Translations under genes and position numbers: made by a program
Shown: piece after piece, positions 6,420 through 9,082 of the stretch
How positions within the stretch are numbered: the stretch's first letter is position 1
Layout: each line of letters starts with the position of its first letter
Notes under the pieces: generated by a model
Databases searched by the model: none
Told to the model about the DNA's origin: nothing
The model's input: only the letters and a program-made list of their open reading frames with translations
NCBI GenBank assembly: GCA_035700225.1
Contig: DASSOT010000004.1
Location: 1 to 9,082 of the forward strand
Direction: 5' to 3'
DNA: 9,082 nt
Source: JANWLD01 sp035700225
Lineage (GTDB): Bacteria; Patescibacteriota; Saccharimonadia; Saccharimonadales; 2-12-FULL-41-12

Positions 6420-7166
6420 ATGGAAATCCTCGTACTATCCGGTTTTATTTTAATCGGCACGCTTATCCAAAGAGTCGTTGGTTTTGGTATGCCGATGATT
6501 GTAATACCTTCTTTGTTGATTTACTTTCAGCCGACAGCCGCCGTTTCAACTGCTTTATTTTTAGGTATTATTACCAGCGCAGTCGTGCTTATCAGCCTCA
6601 AAAGCATTGAAAAGATAGTTTGGAGAATCATACTTGTTATCTTGCCTGTTAGTTTGGCAGGAATCATCACCGGGTCGTATATTTTAACCATAATAGACAA
6701 AGCCGTCTTACAGATTATATTGGGCGCTTTGATAATAATAACTCTGAATATCCAGGAGTTTTTTACTGCAAAAAACCGCCGCGCCTTAGCCGTAGACACG
6801 CCCTTATACGCAAGCGGTGCGGTCGCCGGATTTTTCAATTCGACGGTCGGCCTTTCTGCGGCGCCGATGATTATTTGGATGCGGACCCACGCAATAACGC
6901 CCAACCAGATCAGAAAAGTTTTTGCACTTCAGTTCATCTTTATGAATATTATTTCAATAATCTCAATCTTTTATTTTGAACCTGAAACGCTTTCAAAACT
7001 TAATTTCGGTCTTTTAGTCTTAGCCCTGCCGACAGTTTTTGTAGCGAATTATATAGGCGGGGTCATATCTGACAAAATAAATCACAATACCTATGAAAGA
7101 GTGGTCTATATAACGCTACTTGTCGCAGGATTAGCTTGTCTTATCTACGGCTTATTTAGCTTGTAG
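6420..7166 (+). CDS. TSUP (TauE/SafE) family membrane permease
   Basis: The 248-residue protein has about seven or eight hydrophobic helices and the two half-repeats of the TSUP family. The first repeat has TLIQRVVGFGMPMIVIP (residues 14-30) followed by PTAAVSTAL. The second has GAVAGFFNSTVGLSAAPM near the middle (about 132-149). The family includes exporters of sulfite, sulfoacetate and related organic anions, but most members have unknown cargo and nothing here defines it. ATG at 6420 follows the dihydroorotase TAG by one codon, with no close Shine-Dalgarno site, so it probably depends on reinitiation. Its base composition is AT-richer than the sod to ALDH segment. Its end overlaps the convergent pyrD-like gene by 15 bases, and no terminator hairpin is visible there. 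Confidence 0.9.
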   Translation: MEILVLSGFILIGTLIQRVVGFGMPMIVIPSLLIYFQPTAAVSTALFLGIITSAVVLISLKSIEKIVWRIILVILPVSLAGIITGSYILTIIDKAVLQIILGALIIITLNIQEFFTAKNRRALAVDTPLYASGAVAGFFNSTVGLSAAPMIIWMRTHAITPNQIRKVFALQFIFMNIISIISIFYFEPETLSKLNFGLLVLALPTVFVANYIGGVISDKINHNTYERVVYITLLVAGLACLIYGLFSL

Positions 7167-8267
7167 CTTGGATTTTATTTCGCCGGCCAGTCCGGTATTC
7201 CACATGGCGGCAGTGGCGGATTGCACGACGTCTGCTCCTGCCTCTCGATATTCAGCGAAATCATCTGCAGACATGACTCCGCCCACACCGATTATTTCGT
7301 AATTCCAGCCGTTTTTCTTCCTTAGTTTATCCAGGCGTCCGACCATGTCCAGGCCGGCCCACTTGATGCTGGCACCGCATATCCCGCTGGTAAGCCTGTT
7401 ATCACCCGGAAGCGCCTGCTGTCCTTTTTCATCAACTACCGCCGCGGGTATGGTGTTAATTGCTGAAACTGCGGCTATGTAAGGCTGTATTTCTTTGAGC
7501 GTTTCTTCGAGCAGTTCTTCCTGCTCATGAGAAAAGTAACCGAACTTTGTAATCAGCGGTGTGTCGCCTATGGCTTTTTTTACTCTTTCGCAGACCGCGA
7601 CTACGGCGTCCTTCGTATAGCAGAGGATGCCCTCGTTCGCCACATTCGGGCAAGATAAATTTATCTCAACCGCTTTTACACCTGTATCCGCCGCTAGCTT
7701 TGCCGCCCGTGCGAAATCATCATAATAATCATCCTGGGTAAAGCCCTTCTGGATGGTACCGACCACGCTCATGATAAGCAACTGGCCATCTTTTTCGTAT
7801 TCAAGAGCTTTTTTCAAATCATCGACCCAGAAGTCCGGGCCCAAACTGGGGTTGCCGAAAGAGTTGGTTATGGAAACCTTTTCCAGTGGCTGATCCGTTG
7901 AGCTCTTGCCAACCAGCGGCTTCTTGGCGCGCTCCAAAGTCAGATCATCGTCTATATCCAAATAAAGCACATTTGGGAAATCGTTTGGCGTGAACCTCAC
8001 GCTCCGCTGTGTCTTGTAGCAGAGTATGTCAAATCCGGCATCAAAAGCGAACTTTATATGCCTGCTGTTCAGAAGCGGGCCTGCAGGTATGCCAAAAGGA
8101 GAATGGACGGGTATGCCCAAGAAGCTGAACCTCGGCTTTTTCGTATCTTTATAAGCTTGGAACCCTTTTGGAGGAAACGGACCTTCGTCCCAATTCTCGA
8201 TATAAGTTATAGAAGGGTTATAAAGTCCGACGCTTTCGTCAAAAGATGCTGAGAGGTCCTCTGTCAT
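7152..8267 (-). CDS. pyrD: Dihydroorotate dehydrogenase-like flavoprotein, class 1-like with N-terminal extension
   Basis: It is an FMN enzyme of the dihydroorotate dehydrogenase fold, expected to oxidise dihydroorotate to orotate (pyrimidine step 4). Visible motifs are FGIPAGPLLNS at 58-68, Lys85 in YKTQRS, NSFGNPS at 135-141, the active-site NLSCPN at 203-208 with Cys206 as base, Lys241 in ITKFGY, Asn271 in AINTIP, and the FMN phosphate loop IIGVGGV followed by GADVVQSATA. Cys206 in place of Ser marks class 1; no class 2 N-terminal membrane helix exists. At 371 residues it is longer than typical class 1A/1B enzymes (about 310), with about 45 extra N-terminal residues and an insertion near 95-130. 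No PyrK subunit gene is adjacent. A dihydropyrimidine dehydrogenase-like activity is possible. ATG at 8265-8267 lacks a Shine-Dalgarno site and follows a -10-like box closely. Confidence 0.85.
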   Translation of the reverse strand: MTEDLSASFDESVGLYNPSITYIENWDEGPFPPKGFQAYKDTKKPRFSFLGIPVHSPFGIPAGPLLNSRHIKFAFDAGFDILCYKTQRSVRFTPNDFPNVLYLDIDDDLTLERAKKPLVGKSSTDQPLEKVSITNSFGNPSLGPDFWVDDLKKALEYEKDGQLLIMSVVGTIQKGFTQDDYYDDFARAAKLAADTGVKAVEINLSCPNVANEGILCYTKDAVVAVCERVKKAIGDTPLITKFGYFSHEQEELLEETLKEIQPYIAAVSAINTIPAAVVDEKGQQALPGDNRLTSGICGASIKWAGLDMVGRLDKLRKKNGWNYEIIGVGGVMSADDFAEYREAGADVVQSATAAMWNTGLAGEIKSKLQAK

Positions 8268-8275
8268 CGTTTAAC

Positions 8276-8281
8276 AGTTTA
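8276..8281 (-). promoter_or_regulatory. -10-like box of the pyrD-like gene, leaderless spacing
   Basis: On the minus strand this reads TAAACT, preceded by TGG as in extended -10 promoters. It lies eight bases before the ATG, so transcription would start at about the first codon. The -35 hexamer at 17 bases, AATACA, matches the consensus only in its last three positions. Confidence 0.4.
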
Positions 8282-8304
8282 CCACGAATCAGCACCTCTG
8301 TATT

Positions 8305-8333
8305 TTGCGATTGCCCAAGCTTAAGTGTAAAAT
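8305..8333 (+). promoter_or_regulatory. Promoter of the CNNM-family gene, leaderless spacing
   Basis: TTGCGA (8305-8310; four of six matches to TTGACA) and TAAAAT (8328-8333; five of six matches to TATAAT) are separated by 17 bases, the ideal sigma-70 spacing. The -10 box ends eight bases before the ATG at 8342, and no Shine-Dalgarno site lies between, so the mRNA is probably leaderless. Confidence 0.6.
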
Positions 8334-8341
8334 TTATTTAG

Positions 8342-9082
8342 ATGACAATAGATCCGACCTTTTTATACGTGGTCTTTCTGGTTGCGCTTGCCGCCGTCTG
8401 CTCCGGGCTGAACATATCACTTATATCCTTGAACCCCGCCGACCTTAAGCGAAAGGCCAAACTAGGCGATAAACGAGCAAAAAGAGTCTTGCCATTCCGC
8501 CTGAATGCGCATCTCAGCCTCGCCAGCATCCTGCTGGTAAATGTAGGGGCCGCTTCGGCCACTCCTTTGGTGCTGGATACAAAGCTGAACGGAATCCTAG
8601 CAGGCACAATAAGTACGCTACTTCTGGTAGTATTTTCCGAATTAGCTCCTCAAGCACTTTTTACCAAACATGCTCTTACGGTCTGCTCATATCTGTCTCC
8701 GTTGATGCGTCTGATGACTTTTATCACCTACCCCTTGTCAAAACCGTTACAGATAGCATTGGATAAGATGGTCGGCAGACAGGAGGGCCAGAGGTTGCAT
8801 ACCCGGCATGAACTGGGTCTGCTTATCAGCGAGCATATAGGTGAAGCGGAGAGCGACCTGGACGAGGACGAGGTAGAGATTATAAAAGGCGCCCTGCAAC
8901 TGAGCGAAAAGCAGGTCGGTGAAATAATGACGGAAATCAGGCACGTTTATTGGCTGGATAAGGATTTCAACATAGATAACGTGTCCATAGATGAGATAAA
9001 AGCGGCCAACTGGAGCAGAATACCGGTTTTTAACAAAGAGCTTACGAAGTGCTATGGCGTACTGCGCATGAAAGACCTGGTG
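8342..9082 (+). CDS. CNNM/CorC (DUF21-CBS) membrane protein, 3' partial
   Basis: A frame opens at ATG 8342 and runs without a stop to the right edge (247 residues visible). The N-terminal CNNM/DUF21 transmembrane domain (about 1-145) has SGLNISLISLNPADL at 21-35, then LASILLVNVGAAS, the helix GILAGTISTLLLVVFSELAPQALF, and YPLSKPL. The motif FSELAPQ is the family equivalent of the conserved FGEIIPQ. After it come an acidic stretch (SDLDEDEVEII), GALQLSEKQVGEIM, and the start of a CBS domain (WSRIPVFN, YGVLRMKDL at the edge). Eukaryotic CNNM and bacterial CorB/CorC proteins act in Mg2+ transport or homeostasis; some members were named hemolysins. The cargo here is inferred, not shown. The start is supported by a promoter of correct spacing immediately upstream. 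It is divergent from the pyrD-like gene. Confidence 0.9.
   Translation, partial: MTIDPTFLYVVFLVALAAVCSGLNISLISLNPADLKRKAKLGDKRAKRVLPFRLNAHLSLASILLVNVGAASATPLVLDTKLNGILAGTISTLLLVVFSELAPQALFTKHALTVCSYLSPLMRLMTFITYPLSKPLQIALDKMVGRQEGQRLHTRHELGLLISEHIGEAESDLDEDEVEIIKGALQLSEKQVGEIMTEIRHVYWLDKDFNIDNVSIDEIKAANWSRIPVFNKELTKCYGVLRMKDLV

Larger units (their letters stand above)
8268..8341. promoter_or_regulatory. Divergent intergenic region with back-to-back promoters
   Basis: These 74 bases separate the starts of the pyrD-like gene (minus) and the CNNM-family gene (plus). The minus-strand elements (AATACA at 8299-8304, TAAACT at 8276-8281) and plus-strand elements (TTGCGA at 8305-8310, TAAAAT at 8328-8333) place the two -35 regions side by side, so the two promoters may compete or share control. 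No operator-like palindrome was recognised. Confidence 0.5.

Noticed and set aside
7141..7210. Possible terminator hairpin around CCGGCCAGTCCGG at the permease/pyrD-like junction
   Set aside because: The stem is only four pairs made from a self-complementary CCGG, lacks a T tract on either strand and lies inside the pyrD-like coding sequence.
8338..8607. Minus-strand open frame opposite the last gene
   Set aside because: The plus-strand frame from 8342 encodes an unmistakable CNNM/DUF21-CBS protein that runs off the edge; this frame and the one at 8747-8944 are its shadows.

Overview
The window is a densely packed bacterial chromosome segment with ten protein genes, two of them cut by the window ends. 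Reading is consistent with the standard bacterial code: TGA ends two genes and no gene needs it as a sense codon. Isoleucine is mostly ATA (about 13 of 20 in the alpha/beta hydrolase gene), base composition is near balanced, and one strong Shine-Dalgarno site sits beside several apparently leaderless promoters. Gene content and compactness would fit a streamlined lineage such as the Patescibacteria/CPR (Saccharibacteria-like), but no phylogenetic marker is present, so that placement is a guess. I see no tRNA, rRNA, CRISPR array, insertion sequence or phage gene. No gene-free stretch exceeds about 75 bases.

Left part: the 3' part of a polytopic membrane protein (ending at 647) converges on, and overlaps by 11 bases, a small PGPGW-family membrane protein on the minus strand (637-867). 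A 72-base divergent gap (868-939) then leads to an alpha/beta hydrolase (940-1722).

Centre: a tightly packed five-gene plus-strand unit (1753-7166) holds Mn-type superoxide dismutase, a thiamine-diphosphate (TPP) enzyme of the acetolactate synthase family, a succinate-semialdehyde-dehydrogenase-like aldehyde dehydrogenase, a short CAD-like dihydroorotase, and a TauE/SafE (TSUP) permease. Gaps between them are 3, 9, -13 and 3 bases. The TPP enzyme and aldehyde dehydrogenase stand next to each other exactly as in the cyanobacterial 2-oxoglutarate decarboxylase/SSADH bypass, which makes a 2-oxoacid to aldehyde to acid route the most interesting functional reading.

Right part: a class 1-like dihydroorotate dehydrogenase on the minus strand (7152-8267) overlaps the permease tail by 15 bases. 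With the dihydroorotase it supplies steps 3 and 4 of pyrimidine synthesis. A 74-base divergent gap with back-to-back promoter-like elements separates it from a CNNM/DUF21-CBS transporter-like protein (from 8342) that runs off the right edge.
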